Shown: positions 49,869 through 58,680 of the stretch, in pieces
Layout: the number at the start of each line of letters is the position of its first letter
Numbering within the stretch: position 1 is the stretch's first letter
Source of the DNA: Brucella anthropi ATCC 49188
GTDB lineage: Bacteria > Pseudomonadota > Alphaproteobacteria > Rhizobiales > Rhizobiaceae
Direction of reading: 5' to 3'
Assembly (NCBI RefSeq): GCF_000017405.1
Contig: NC_009668.1
Location: 1,514,001-1,578,000 of the forward strand
DNA length: 64,000 nucleotides
Notes under the pieces: generated by a model
Told to the model about the DNA's origin: nothing
Database searches by the model: none
What the model saw: the letters and a program-made list of their open reading frames with translations, nothing else
Translations under genes and position numbers: made by a program

Positions 49869-52049
49869 ATGCGCTCCGATTGCATGCCTCTTCGCCGTAC
49901 AATTCTGGCTGGCACATCCCTGATTGCTCTTGCCGCCACGCCAATTGCGCAGGACCAGACCACTGCCTCTCCAACGGAGAATGGTGCAATCGTTCTCGAC
50001 AAGATTGTAATCGACGGCGGCAGCGGCGGCGTGATCGATGCGGACGGTTATGTGGCGCGCAGCAGCGCGACCGGCGCCAAGATCGACACGCCATTTGTGC
50101 AGACCCCGCAGTCTATTTCGTCCGTCACCCAACAGCAGCTTGAAGATCGTAATCCGCAGACCTTGCTCGACGCCATTGCCTATACGCCCAGTGCACGCGT
50201 TGGCGGCTTTGGCTTCGATCCGCGGTTCGACTCCTTCACCGTGCGTGGCTTCGACGTCACGTATACCGGTGTCTTTCGTGACAATCTGCGCCAGCCCGGA
50301 GCAAGCTCGGCGCTGTTCAAGACTGAACCCTATGGCCTGGAAGGCGTTTCCATTCTGCGCGGCCCATCGTCAGCCCTTTACGGTGCTTCCGGTGCCGGTG
50401 GTCTGTTCAACCTGATCAGCAAGCGCCCGACCGAAACCCCGCTTCACGAAGTACAGGTCCAGTACGGTACCAATAATCGTTATCAGACCCAGTTCGACCT
50501 CTCCGGCCCGGTCAAGGAAGGCGACCCACTTTACTACCGCCTGACAGGGCTTTGGCGCAACGCCGATACCGAACAGCCCTCGGTTCCCGACGACCGCATT
50601 TACATTGCACCGGCATTTACGTGGAAGCCCGACGAAGACACGCGCCTGACAATCCTCAGCGAGTTCTCCCGCATCAAAACCGGCGGCACTGCCGCTTATT
50701 ATTACGATGCCGTAACGGGCAAGGTATCCGACATTTTTGCAGGCAACACTGCCTTCAATGACTCAGTACAAACGCAGGGGCGTGTCGGTTATGAATTTGA
50801 AACCCGCCTCAACGACACTTTCGTGTTCCGCCAGAATGCCCGCCTTGCATCGACCAAGATCGGAGCCGACTGGGCCTTTGCCTATCAGGCCAATGAAATC
50901 GATCCGTTGCTTCTCGACAGCAGCGCAGGCACTTTTGAGGAGCGGCTGACCAGTTTCACCATCGATAATCAACTGGAAGCAAGCTTCGATACCGGCAATT
51001 TCGAGCACACGCTTTTGGCCGGCGTAGACCTGACAAAGCTGCAATGGAAGGGATTGAACGGGTATGGCTATACGCCACCGCTGGATACCAGGCATCCGTC
51101 CATGGGGCGCCCTGTAGCGCCAATCGATTTCCAGACAAAAGACGTTCAGGACCAGCTCATGGCTGGCATCTATCTGCAGGATCAGATCCGCTATGATGCC
51201 TGGACCATAACCCTCGGCGGTCGTCAGGACTGGGTCAGCACCGACACCAAGAACACCGATCTGGCAACCAGCACGTCCAGCGATTTTGATCAGAGCGACA
51301 AGGCCTTCACATGGCGCGCCGGGCTGACTTACGAAACACCTTGGGGCATCACGCCATATGCCAGCTATTCGACAGCCTTTTCACCCAATGCCGGTGTAAA
51401 CCGGGCAACAGGCAATCCGTTCGAGCCAACGGAAAGCGAACAGCAGGAAGTCGGGATCAAGTATCAGCTGCCCAACAGCAACACCCTGATAACGGCCGCC
51501 CTGTTCAACATCAATCAGGACAACGGTCTCTATTACGAAGTGGTCGAATTGGATGCTGGCCCGGCCAACATTCAGGTACAGCGCGGGAAACTGCGTTCGC
51601 GCGGTCTGGAACTGGAAGCCAGCACCAGTCTCGACAACGGCCTCTCCCTCATTGCGTCCTATAGCTACATGCAGACCAGCATCAAGGACGGCCCGGACGG
51701 AACAGTGGGCAATGAAATCTCATCTGTACCGACCCACATGGCGTCAGCCTGGGCTCACTATAAGTTGCCTGAGAACAGCTTCCTTTACGGGCTGGGTGTC
51801 GGCGCAGGTGTCCGTTTTGTCGGCTCAAGTTACGGCAATGACGAAAATACTATGAAAAACAGCTCGCGTGCCTTTGTCGATGCAGCAATTGATTTCGATT
51901 TTGGCGCGATCAAGAAGGACTATGAAGGTGTCAAACTGCAGGTCAACGCCACCAACCTGTTCGACACCAGCAAGCCGGTCTGCTCCGCAGGTTTCTGTTA
52001 TCGTGATCAGGGCCGCACTGTTGTCGGCAGCCTGAAATATTCATGGTAA
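49869..52049 (+). CDS. TonB-dependent siderophore receptor (FhuA/FoxA type)
   Basis: A 726-residue outer-membrane receptor. The precursor has a short signal region (TILAGTSLIALAATPIAQ), a TonB-box-like ALVLDKI-type stretch (IVLDKIVIDGG), a plug with TPQSISSVTQQQLEDR, FTVRGFDV and SILRGPSSALYGASG, then a barrel ending in terminal Trp (GSLKYSW). These are hydroxamate-type (ferrichrome/ferrioxamine) receptor features. ATG 49869 is chosen because it lies after the iron box and has GGGA upstream. It overlaps the FhuF-like gene by 7 bp, so the three genes form one iron-repressed operon. Confidence 0.87.
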   Translation: MRSDCMPLRRTILAGTSLIALAATPIAQDQTTASPTENGAIVLDKIVIDGGSGGVIDADGYVARSSATGAKIDTPFVQTPQSISSVTQQQLEDRNPQTLLDAIAYTPSARVGGFGFDPRFDSFTVRGFDVTYTGVFRDNLRQPGASSALFKTEPYGLEGVSILRGPSSALYGASGAGGLFNLISKRPTETPLHEVQVQYGTNNRYQTQFDLSGPVKEGDPLYYRLTGLWRNADTEQPSVPDDRIYIAPAFTWKPDEDTRLTILSEFSRIKTGGTAAYYYDAVTGKVSDIFAGNTAFNDSVQTQGRVGYEFETRLNDTFVFRQNARLASTKIGADWAFAYQANEIDPLLLDSSAGTFEERLTSFTIDNQLEASFDTGNFEHTLLAGVDLTKLQWKGLNGYGYTPPLDTRHPSMGRPVAPIDFQTKDVQDQLMAGIYLQDQIRYDAWTITLGGRQDWVSTDTKNTDLATSTSSDFDQSDKAFTWRAGLTYETPWGITPYASYSTAFSPNAGVNRATGNPFEPTESEQQEVGIKYQLPNSNTLITAALFNINQDNGLYYEVVELDAGPANIQVQRGKLRSRGLELEASTSLDNGLSLIASYSYMQTSIKDGPDGTVGNEISSVPTHMASAWAHYKLPENSFLYGLGVGAGVRFVGSSYGNDENTMKNSSRAFVDAAIDFDFGAIKKDYEGVKLQVNATNLFDTSKPVCSAGFCYRDQGRTVVGSLKYSW

Positions 52050-52798
52050 GCGCCGATACCAGAAATGAAGCACTGCAAGCTCTCAGGCCCCAAGGCCTGA
52101 GAGCACTGTTCCATGGTGACAATGCATGGTGTGCCGATAGTATGATGCTGTCCTGCGAAATGACTGACAGCATGCCTCTGTCGGAATTTCTGTACGGCCC
52201 TCTCCTGACGAAAACCCTGCATCAATGCGCAGCCGCCTATCCTGATGCCGACCTGCGGGCGGTTTCTTCGTTCTGGTCGCTCTATTATTTTTCGCTTCTG
52301 GTCATTCCCTATATCTGCGCCCGACAAAGTGGAGTGGCCCTTCCGGTCGAGCTCGAGAATATGACCATTGCCATCAATGATCAGGGCTTGCCACGTTCCT
52401 TTGGCTTGCCCCACGAAGGGCAAGCTTGTGACGCGCCGGATGTGATGACGGTTATCAGCCATGTCGCAAAAAGCCATCTGAACACTGTCGTTCAAGTCCT
52501 GAAAGACCGCACCGGCATCTCACCGAAGCTCGCCTGGAATAATGCAGCGGTCTATATCGACTACGCCGTCAACAGCGCAGCTGAAAACCATTGTCGTGAT
52601 GGCTGGCCATGTCGCCCGCTTTTTGAAACGCAGATTTTTGACGATGGAACGCGCAACCCGTTTTTTGGGTGTCTGCGTCAAGAAACAGATCATGGCGCCA
52701 ATTTGTGCCGGCGCAAGATTTGCTGCCTGCGCTATAAACTGCCGGGCGTTGCCGGATGCGGTGAATTATGCGCGCTCCCCGAACTTAGAAAGCAATGA
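52043..52798 (+). CDS. fhuF: FhuF-like siderophore-iron reductase
   Basis: A 251-residue cytoplasmic 2Fe-2S protein that releases iron from hydroxamate siderophores by reduction. The C-terminal cluster-binding motif is CC-x10-C-x3-C (Cys227, 228, 239, 243), RRKICCLRYKLPGVAGCGEL followed by Cys. The classic FhuF motif has CC-x10-C-x2-C, so one extra residue is present between the last two cysteines. It starts within the receptor gene's end and stops 1 bp before the binding-protein ATG. This order supports a complete hydroxamate utilisation operon. Confidence 0.85.
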   Translation: MVSADTRNEALQALRPQGLRALFHGDNAWCADSMMLSCEMTDSMPLSEFLYGPLLTKTLHQCAAAYPDADLRAVSSFWSLYYFSLLVIPYICARQSGVALPVELENMTIAINDQGLPRSFGLPHEGQACDAPDVMTVISHVAKSHLNTVVQVLKDRTGISPKLAWNNAAVYIDYAVNSAAENHCRDGWPCRPLFETQIFDDGTRNPFFGCLRQETDHGANLCRRKICCLRYKLPGVAGCGELCALPELRKQ

Positions 52799-52799
52799 A

Positions 52800-53897
52800 A
52801 TGATCCGTCTTGTTGTGTGTCTGACTGTAATCTGGCTGGCCCTCGGTAAAAGCGCTGTTGCAGAGGTAACCTATCCCATTCACGTCAAGGATGCGCTTGA
52901 CCGGGAAGTCACCATTACCGCCCAACCAAAATCCATATTGCTTGGCAGCGGATTCAATCTGATTGCGTTGTCGCTCGTCCATCCAGATCCCGTCAGTGTG
53001 CTGGCCGGTTGGGCCGGTGACCTCAAGGGGGACAATCCGGAAATCTATGCCGGCTTCAAACAGCGCTTCCCGGAAATTGAAAAACTGCCGATCATTGGCG
53101 ACGGCATTACAGTTTCGGTCGAGAAAATCGTTTCTGTAAAAGCCGATCTGGTCATTCTTTCAGACTGGCAGATGCGCAATGATGAAGGTGTGCAGGCGAT
53201 CGCCTATCTCGAGAAAATGGGCATACCGGTGCTCGTGGTCGACTTCGGCAATCATGCACTCGAAAATACTTCGAAAAACATGCGCCTGCTGGGCAAGGTA
53301 CTCAACCGCGAGGAGCAGGCTAACGCTTTTGCCGACTTCTACGACGAGCGCATTGCCCGCATTCGTGATCGAGTGGTGAAGAGCGATGCCGGACCGACTG
53401 TATTGCTGGAAGCCTTTCCCAATGCCGATCAATGCTGCTACGCTTACGGGCGAACCAGTATGGGCGAGTTCATCACATTGACCGGCAGCCGAAATATTGC
53501 TGCAGATGGACCAGCACAGGGAGGGGTGATCAGCAGCGAATTTATCGTTGCCGCCGACCCGCAAGTTTACATCGCCACCTCATCCCCAGGCGGGAAGTAT
53601 AGCGGTTTTTCGGTTGGGCCGGGCGTAAGCGAACAGGAAGCGCGCGACACACTTTCAAATGCCCTGAAAAATCCTTTCCGCGCTGGTTTGAAGGCCGTGA
53701 ACGACAAGCGCGTGCATGGATTGTGGAACTTTTTCAATGCCGTTCCCTTGAATGTTCTGGCAGCAGAAGCCTTCGCCGTCTGGCTGCGACCGGAACTGTT
53801 CGCGGATATCAGCCCCGAAGCGACACTGGCGGAAATTAACCAGCGTTTCGCGGCTGTCCCGTTTGAAGGTTCATACTGGATCAGCCTGAAACCCTGA
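52800..53897 (+). CDS. Ferric-siderophore ABC substrate-binding protein
   Basis: A 365-residue periplasmic binding protein of the FecB/FhuD/BtuF class with a signal peptide (TVIWLALGKSAVAEV). The fold pattern is visible in VTYPIHVKDALDREVTITAQ, LVILSDWQMRN, MGIPVLVVDFGN, NTSKNMRLLGKVLNRE and the C-terminal GLWNFFNAVPLNVLAAEAFA. ATG 52800 follows the fhuF stop at once. No ATPase or permease gene follows, so it must use ABC components encoded elsewhere, for example those of another Fhu/Fep-type system. Confidence 0.83.
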   Translation: MIRLVVCLTVIWLALGKSAVAEVTYPIHVKDALDREVTITAQPKSILLGSGFNLIALSLVHPDPVSVLAGWAGDLKGDNPEIYAGFKQRFPEIEKLPIIGDGITVSVEKIVSVKADLVILSDWQMRNDEGVQAIAYLEKMGIPVLVVDFGNHALENTSKNMRLLGKVLNREEQANAFADFYDERIARIRDRVVKSDAGPTVLLEAFPNADQCCYAYGRTSMGEFITLTGSRNIAADGPAQGGVISSEFIVAADPQVYIATSSPGGKYSGFSVGPGVSEQEARDTLSNALKNPFRAGLKAVNDKRVHGLWNFFNAVPLNVLAAEAFAVWLRPELFADISPEATLAEINQRFAAVPFEGSYWISLKP

Positions 53898-53922
53898 CCC
53901 CGCATTTTTCTTGCGTATACTG

Positions 53923-54753
53923 CTATCGCAGGCCGCCAGAAGCCTGAGTGTGGGCGTCCGCAGCCAGACCCGGCCAGTAATAACCATTGCTGGTCGGACG
54001 TGGACCGAAAATGGCCTGCCCGACCCGTACCACGGTTGCCCCCTCCTCAATTGCAACCTCGAAATCGCCAGACATGCCCATGGAAAGTCCGTTCATATGC
54101 GGATGCACATCAACAACACGATCCCGCAGACCACGAAGCAAGCGAAAGCAGGCGCGCACGCGCGCTGTGTCGGAGCTGAAAATTGCGAGCGTCATCAGCC
54201 CACGTGGTTTGAGGCGGGGAAACTCTGAGAGACGCGCCACGAACGACATGAGATCGTCCGGATGCAGCCCATATTTGCTTTCCTCGTCCGAAGTATTGAC
54301 CTGAACGTAAACATCAAGATCACGATCTTCCGCGTCCAGTCTGCGATTCAGTTCTTCCGCCAGGCGGAAACTATCCAGCGCATGGAATTCCCATGCAAGA
54401 CGAACGAGATATTTGACCTTGTTTGTCTGCAGATGGCCGACAATGCTCCAACGGATCGGCAAATCGTTCAGGGCCGCTTGTTTGTCGCGCGCTTCCTGAA
54501 GTTTATTTTCTCCGAAATCGAGAATTCCGGCCGCATAAGCGTGCCGCAGGATGCGAGCCGGGACTGTTTTTGTGATCGGGAGAAGGCGCACATCGTTCGG
54601 ATCGCGTCCGCTGCGATGACAAGCCGCAGCGATCCGCGCGCGAACCTCTTTGAGATTGCTCGCGAAAACAGAAGTCGGATCAGCACCGAAACGCGCTATC
54701 TCGTCTTTGATTGCCTGTCCCTCAACCGGCTGCGGCTCGACAGATAGTTGCAT
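53923..54753 (-). CDS. YggS-family pyridoxal-phosphate homeostasis protein
   Basis: A 276-residue PLP-binding TIM-barrel protein. The PLP lysine is in LLPITKTVPA. Family segments are FGENKLQEARDKQAAL, WSIVGHLQTNKVKYLV, VNTSDEESKYGLHPDDL, GLMTLAIFSSD and LSMGMSGDFEVAIEEGATVV ending in RVGQAIFG. It is longer than E. coli YggS by about 40 residues at the N-terminus. The start at 54753 is preferred; the frame to 54858 extends into a region with no ribosome site. It lies next to the MocR regulator and PdxY, so the region deals with vitamin B6. Confidence 0.85.
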   Translation of the reverse strand: MQLSVEPQPVEGQAIKDEIARFGADPTSVFASNLKEVRARIAAACHRSGRDPNDVRLLPITKTVPARILRHAYAAGILDFGENKLQEARDKQAALNDLPIRWSIVGHLQTNKVKYLVRLAWEFHALDSFRLAEELNRRLDAEDRDLDVYVQVNTSDEESKYGLHPDDLMSFVARLSEFPRLKPRGLMTLAIFSSDTARVRACFRLLRGLRDRVVDVHPHMNGLSMGMSGDFEVAIEEGATVVRVGQAIFGPRPTSNGYYWPGLAADAHTQASGGLR

Positions 54754-54937
54754 CGCCAATCTCCCTTCAAGCGCCGATACAAATGCTTGCCGCTGCCCGG
54801 ATACGACATGGCAACCATCCCGCCAGCTTGTATCACAGAGGTGGTCTGGTTCTCCCATCCACTTCTAGCACAAAGATCAGACCAATTTCCAAGTCACCCG
54901 GTCATGACGATCATTCAACTGCTGACCACTCGAGCAC

Positions 54938-56449
54938 CTATGGCTTCATGATCGTGCGAAAGGTCGTCGCCAGCTTTTTAACTGCGGTCTCGATTTCTGT
55001 CGGCGTATAGGCTGCAAACCCCATCAGAAAACCGGCCTTTCCATCACCGGCCGCGTAAAGCCCGGACAGGCCGAGGAGTTCGATACCGACACGCTGGGCT
55101 GCAGCGATGGCATTGCGCTCCGATAAATCACCGGTGAGCAGACAAGACATCTGTAACCCTCCGGCAGGCACATGCGGCTCGACGAAATCCGCCAGATATC
55201 GCTCGATCAGTCTGGCCAGTACATCGCGCCGTTCAGCATAGATGCCGCGCATGGCCCGGACATGCGCGCCGAAATGTCCACCTTCCATAAACCGGGCAAG
55301 CGTCAACTGCGCCATCGGTGCGGAATGCCCATCAAGCAGAGTGCGCGCAACGGTCATCGGTTTGACCAGTTGCGGCGGCAATACCATGTAACCGATACGC
55401 AGGCCCGGAAAGAGTGATTTGGTGAAAGTGCCGATATAGATTGTCCGCTCATGCCGGTCGAGGCCTTGTACGCAGGCGGTCGGTTTGCCGGCGTAATGAA
55501 ACTCGCTGTCATAATCGTCTTCGATAATCCATGTCTGCTGGCGGGCGGCCCATTCGATCAGCGCTAGTCGACGATCCAACGACAAGGTCGCGCCGGTTGG
55601 AAACTGGTGCGAGGGTGTGAGAAACACGGCCTTGGCCTTGAGCGTTTCGCCAACCATCCGCTCGATCACAATGCCTTGGTCGTCCACATTGACTGGAATG
55701 GATTCAAGGCCTGCAGCATCGAACGCCTTGCGTGCGCCGTAATAAGCCGGGTCTTCGATGAAGATGCGGTCACCGGGGTCGAACAGCATGTTGGCACATA
55801 AAGTCAGCGCCTGTTGCGAGCTGGTGAGGATCAGCACCCTGTCAGGTGTCGCGCGTCCTCCGCGCTCCAGGTTCATGTACTCGGCAACAGCGCGTCGCAA
55901 AGGCTCTGTCCCCTGCGGATGACCATGCAGCAGCGCTTGCGTGCCGGCTTCCTTCAAAACCTGCCGTTCCAGACGTTCCCAAAGCTGAAGCGGAAAATTT
56001 CGTGTTTCCGGAACACCGTGAGCGAAAGGTCGTGGCGCCAGCAGCTCGCGCACACCACCGCTTCGGAACATGGCTGCTCCGCGTTTGCTCAGGTTGGGCG
56101 CCTGATTGCGCAATAGCGCTTCGCGCTGGGAAACGCTGTGTCCGGGTGTGAATTCCGTTATCTGCGCCACGAAACTTCCACTGCCCACCCGGCGGTCGAT
56201 AAAGCCCTCTGCATGCAGCTGCGCATAAGCCGCTTCGATCGTGTCTCGGGAGACACCCAGCGATTTGGCGAGGCTGCGCGAAGCCGGAAGCGGCTTTCCC
56301 GGCCCCAGCGCACCATCGATGATCAATTGCCGGATCGACCGCTGAATACGCGCATGGAGCGGCATTGCCGCATGGGCGGGGTGGGCAATCCAAGCCTTGA
56401 CGGATTCAAGTTGCGAATGCCTGAACAAATGGACTGGTCTTTTTGTCAA
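54938..56449 (-). CDS. MocR-type regulator (GntR helix-turn-helix + aminotransferase fold)
   Basis: A 503-residue regulator. Residues ~25-95 are the GntR winged helix (MPLHARIQRSIRQLIIDGAL, LPASRSLAKSLGVSRDTIEA). Residues ~130-500 are a class I aminotransferase domain with the PLP-binding Lys in GTFTKSLFPGLRIGY and the Asp in IIEDDYDSEF. MocR proteins sense PLP or its amino adducts. It is divergent from the BenE-PdxY operon. The start is uncertain: TTG 56449 overlaps direct repeats that may be its operator; ATG 56365 is an alternative but begins right at the winged helix. Confidence 0.86.
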   Translation of the reverse strand: MTKRPVHLFRHSQLESVKAWIAHPAHAAMPLHARIQRSIRQLIIDGALGPGKPLPASRSLAKSLGVSRDTIEAAYAQLHAEGFIDRRVGSGSFVAQITEFTPGHSVSQREALLRNQAPNLSKRGAAMFRSGGVRELLAPRPFAHGVPETRNFPLQLWERLERQVLKEAGTQALLHGHPQGTEPLRRAVAEYMNLERGGRATPDRVLILTSSQQALTLCANMLFDPGDRIFIEDPAYYGARKAFDAAGLESIPVNVDDQGIVIERMVGETLKAKAVFLTPSHQFPTGATLSLDRRLALIEWAARQQTWIIEDDYDSEFHYAGKPTACVQGLDRHERTIYIGTFTKSLFPGLRIGYMVLPPQLVKPMTVARTLLDGHSAPMAQLTLARFMEGGHFGAHVRAMRGIYAERRDVLARLIERYLADFVEPHVPAGGLQMSCLLTGDLSERNAIAAAQRVGIELLGLSGLYAAGDGKAGFLMGFAAYTPTEIETAVKKLATTFRTIMKP

Positions 56450-56460
56450 AAATGGATGGG
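56429..56460. promoter_or_regulatory. Direct repeats, putative MocR operator
   Basis: ATGGACTGG (56429-56437) and ATGGATGGG (56452-56460) are directly repeated with 23-bp spacing, about two helical turns. They lie between the divergent mocR and benE-pdxY genes. MocR regulators often bind pairs of direct repeats. Their overlap with the longest mocR start suggests that translation begins further downstream. Confidence 0.45.
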
Positions 56461-56549
56461 CATATCAGGCCATTAAACAGCTAACTGTCAATCAATCTTT
56501 TCAGCCCGACTTGCAGGCCATGTGCCCAATTCCCAGAAGGTTTTTGAGG

Positions 56550-57785
56550 ATGATACCATCCCGTGCTTCAACGTCATCGATCCGCTTGAGCGACCTTGCC
56601 CATCCCATCGTGGCGGGCCTAATCTCCGTCATTGTCAATTATGGCGGCACATTCATTCTTGTTTTTCAGGCCGCAAAGGTTGCGGGATTGAGCCCGGAAC
56701 TGACTGCCTCCTGGGTCTGGTCGGTTTCGATTGGCGTCGGGCTTACCGGCCTTTATCTCAGCTGGCGCTACCGCGAGCCGATCATCACCGCCTGGTCGAC
56801 GCCAGCGGCTGCCTTTCTTGTAACGGCACTTGCCACCACATCCTACGCCGAGGCAATCGGCGCTTTCATGATTTCGGCTCTCGCATTCGTCATCCTCGGT
56901 GTGTCGGGCTATTTCGAGAAAGTCATCCGGCTGATACCGCCAAGCATAGCTTCAGGGCTTCTGGCCGGCATTTTGTTGCAATTCGGAATAGGGGCCTTCG
57001 GCGGCACCACCACCGACCCGTTGCTGGTTGGACTGCTGATTGTTGCCTATGTGGTTTTGAAACGGCTGTCCGCTCGCTACGCCGTAGTCGGCATTCTCGT
57101 GCTCGGACTGGCCTTCCTGCTTCTGCAAAACAGGGTCGACCTGTCTGGACTGCGACTGGAGTTTGCAACTCCAGTCTTCACCATGCCTGCATTCTCTCTC
57201 AATGCCCTGCTGTCCGTCGCGCTGCCATTGTTCCTCATCACACTGACGGGACAGTATATGCCGGGGATGCTGGTTCTGCGTAATGACGGTTTCAAGACCA
57301 GCGCCAATCCAATCGTTACCGCAACAGGTCTCGGCTCGCTCATCATGGCGCCATTCGGATCGCATGCCTTCAACATTGCGGCAATCACGGCAGCAATCGC
57401 GACCGGGCCTGAAGCACACGAAAATCCATCCAAGCGCTGGATCGCCGGTATTGCAGCGGGCGTGTTCTACATTCTCGTCGGCATATTCGGTGTGACGCTC
57501 GCAGCTGTCTTCATGGCTTTTCCCGCAAGCTTTATCACAACGCTCGCAGGTCTGGCCCTGTTGGGCACGATAGGCAGCAGCCTGGCTGGAGCCATGTCAG
57601 ACCACACGCATCGCGAGGCAGCATTGATTACCTTTCTCGCATCCGCCGCAAACATCAATCTCTTCGGCATCGGCGGTGCTTTCTGGGGACTGATAATCGG
57701 ATTGGTTGCCTATATCGTTCTCAACGGTCGTCTGCCGCGTCGTGAACGGACCGAATTGAGCGTGAGCGAAGGAGTTGCAAAATGA
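56550..57785 (+). CDS. BenE-family transporter, candidate vitamin B6 permease
   Basis: A 411-residue membrane protein with about 12 helices of the BenE (benzoate/H+ symporter) family: LAHPIVAGLISVIVNYGGT, WRYREPIITAWSTPAAAFLV, IGAFMISALAFVILGVSGYF, QYMPGMLVLRNDGF and MSDHTHREAALITFLASAAN. ATG 56550 follows AGAAGG. Its last bases overlap the pdxY start (ATGA). No benzoate-catabolic gene is nearby. Its coupling to a pyridoxal kinase and a PLP-sensing regulator makes uptake of pyridoxal or pyridoxine more plausible than benzoate transport. This is inference. Confidence 0.82.
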   Translation: MIPSRASTSSIRLSDLAHPIVAGLISVIVNYGGTFILVFQAAKVAGLSPELTASWVWSVSIGVGLTGLYLSWRYREPIITAWSTPAAAFLVTALATTSYAEAIGAFMISALAFVILGVSGYFEKVIRLIPPSIASGLLAGILLQFGIGAFGGTTTDPLLVGLLIVAYVVLKRLSARYAVVGILVLGLAFLLLQNRVDLSGLRLEFATPVFTMPAFSLNALLSVALPLFLITLTGQYMPGMLVLRNDGFKTSANPIVTATGLGSLIMAPFGSHAFNIAAITAAIATGPEAHENPSKRWIAGIAAGVFYILVGIFGVTLAAVFMAFPASFITTLAGLALLGTIGSSLAGAMSDHTHREAALITFLASAANINLFGIGGAFWGLIIGLVAYIVLNGRLPRRERTELSVSEGVAK

Positions 57786-58645
57786 CTGCTAAAAGCACTG
57801 GAATGACCACTTCCATCATTTCAATCCAGAGCCAGGTTGTGCACGGGCATGTCGGCAACAGCGCTGCGGTTCTGCCCATGCAGGCCCATGGGTTGAATGT
57901 CGCTGCAGTCCCCACGACCTTGCTGTCCAACAATCCGCATTTCGAAACCATGCGCGGGCGGGTTCTCGAATCCGAACTGGTCGGCGATCTTCTGCGCGGT
58001 GTCGAAGAGCGCGGATTGATTGAAACAAGCCACTATATTGTTTCCGGCTATCTCGGCTCTCAGGCAAACGGGGATGTGGTCGCCGCTTTCGTCGAACGCG
58101 CCCGCCAGATCAATCCCGACATAAAATACATTTGCGATCCGGTCATGGGCGATATGAACCTCGGGATCTTCGTTGCCGATCAGGTGGTGGAATGTATCGT
58201 TGAACGGCTTGTTCCGCTAGCCGATCTGTTGACACCCAACCAGTTCGAATTGGGTCTTATCGCACAGACAGATGTAACCTCCTGGGCTGCATTTGAAACC
58301 GCGGCGGGGCGTGTGCAGGCACTTCACGGCGCGCAGCTGGTTGTGACCAGTTGCGAACTTGCCGACACTCCTGAAGGCTTGCTGGAAAACATCGTCTTCG
58401 ACCACGAGACCCGCACGCGACTGATATCGCCGCGCCTGCCGATCGTACCTGTCGGGACTGGTGACCTTTTCACCGGCCTTCTGACTGCCAAGCTTACGCG
58501 CGGAAAAACATTGATCGAGGCAGCCCGCAGCGCCGCTGCAACTGTGCTTGAAGTACTCAGGCGTACCATGGAGGCAGGTGAACGTGACATGCAGCTTGCC
58601 AGTGTCATCGATGCGCTCATTCCGAGCAAGAATGCTCAAGAATGA
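57782..58645 (+). CDS. pdxY: Pyridoxal kinase PdxY
   Basis: A 287-residue ATP-dependent kinase of the ribokinase superfamily that phosphorylates pyridoxal (and other B6 vitamers) to trap it in the cell. Family features are ISIQSQVVHGHVGNSAAV, PTTLLSNNPHFE, SGYLGSQANGDVV, CDPVMGDMNLGIFV, LTPNQFELG and the GTGDLFTGLL anion-hole/catalytic-Asp segment near the C-terminus. It is translationally coupled to the BenE-type transporter. Confidence 0.93.
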   Translation: MTAKSTGMTTSIISIQSQVVHGHVGNSAAVLPMQAHGLNVAAVPTTLLSNNPHFETMRGRVLESELVGDLLRGVEERGLIETSHYIVSGYLGSQANGDVVAAFVERARQINPDIKYICDPVMGDMNLGIFVADQVVECIVERLVPLADLLTPNQFELGLIAQTDVTSWAAFETAAGRVQALHGAQLVVTSCELADTPEGLLENIVFDHETRTRLISPRLPIVPVGTGDLFTGLLTAKLTRGKTLIEAARSAAATVLEVLRRTMEAGERDMQLASVIDALIPSKNAQE

Positions 58646-58680
58646 AATTCCGGACGATACCTGTCAGATAAAATAATAGC

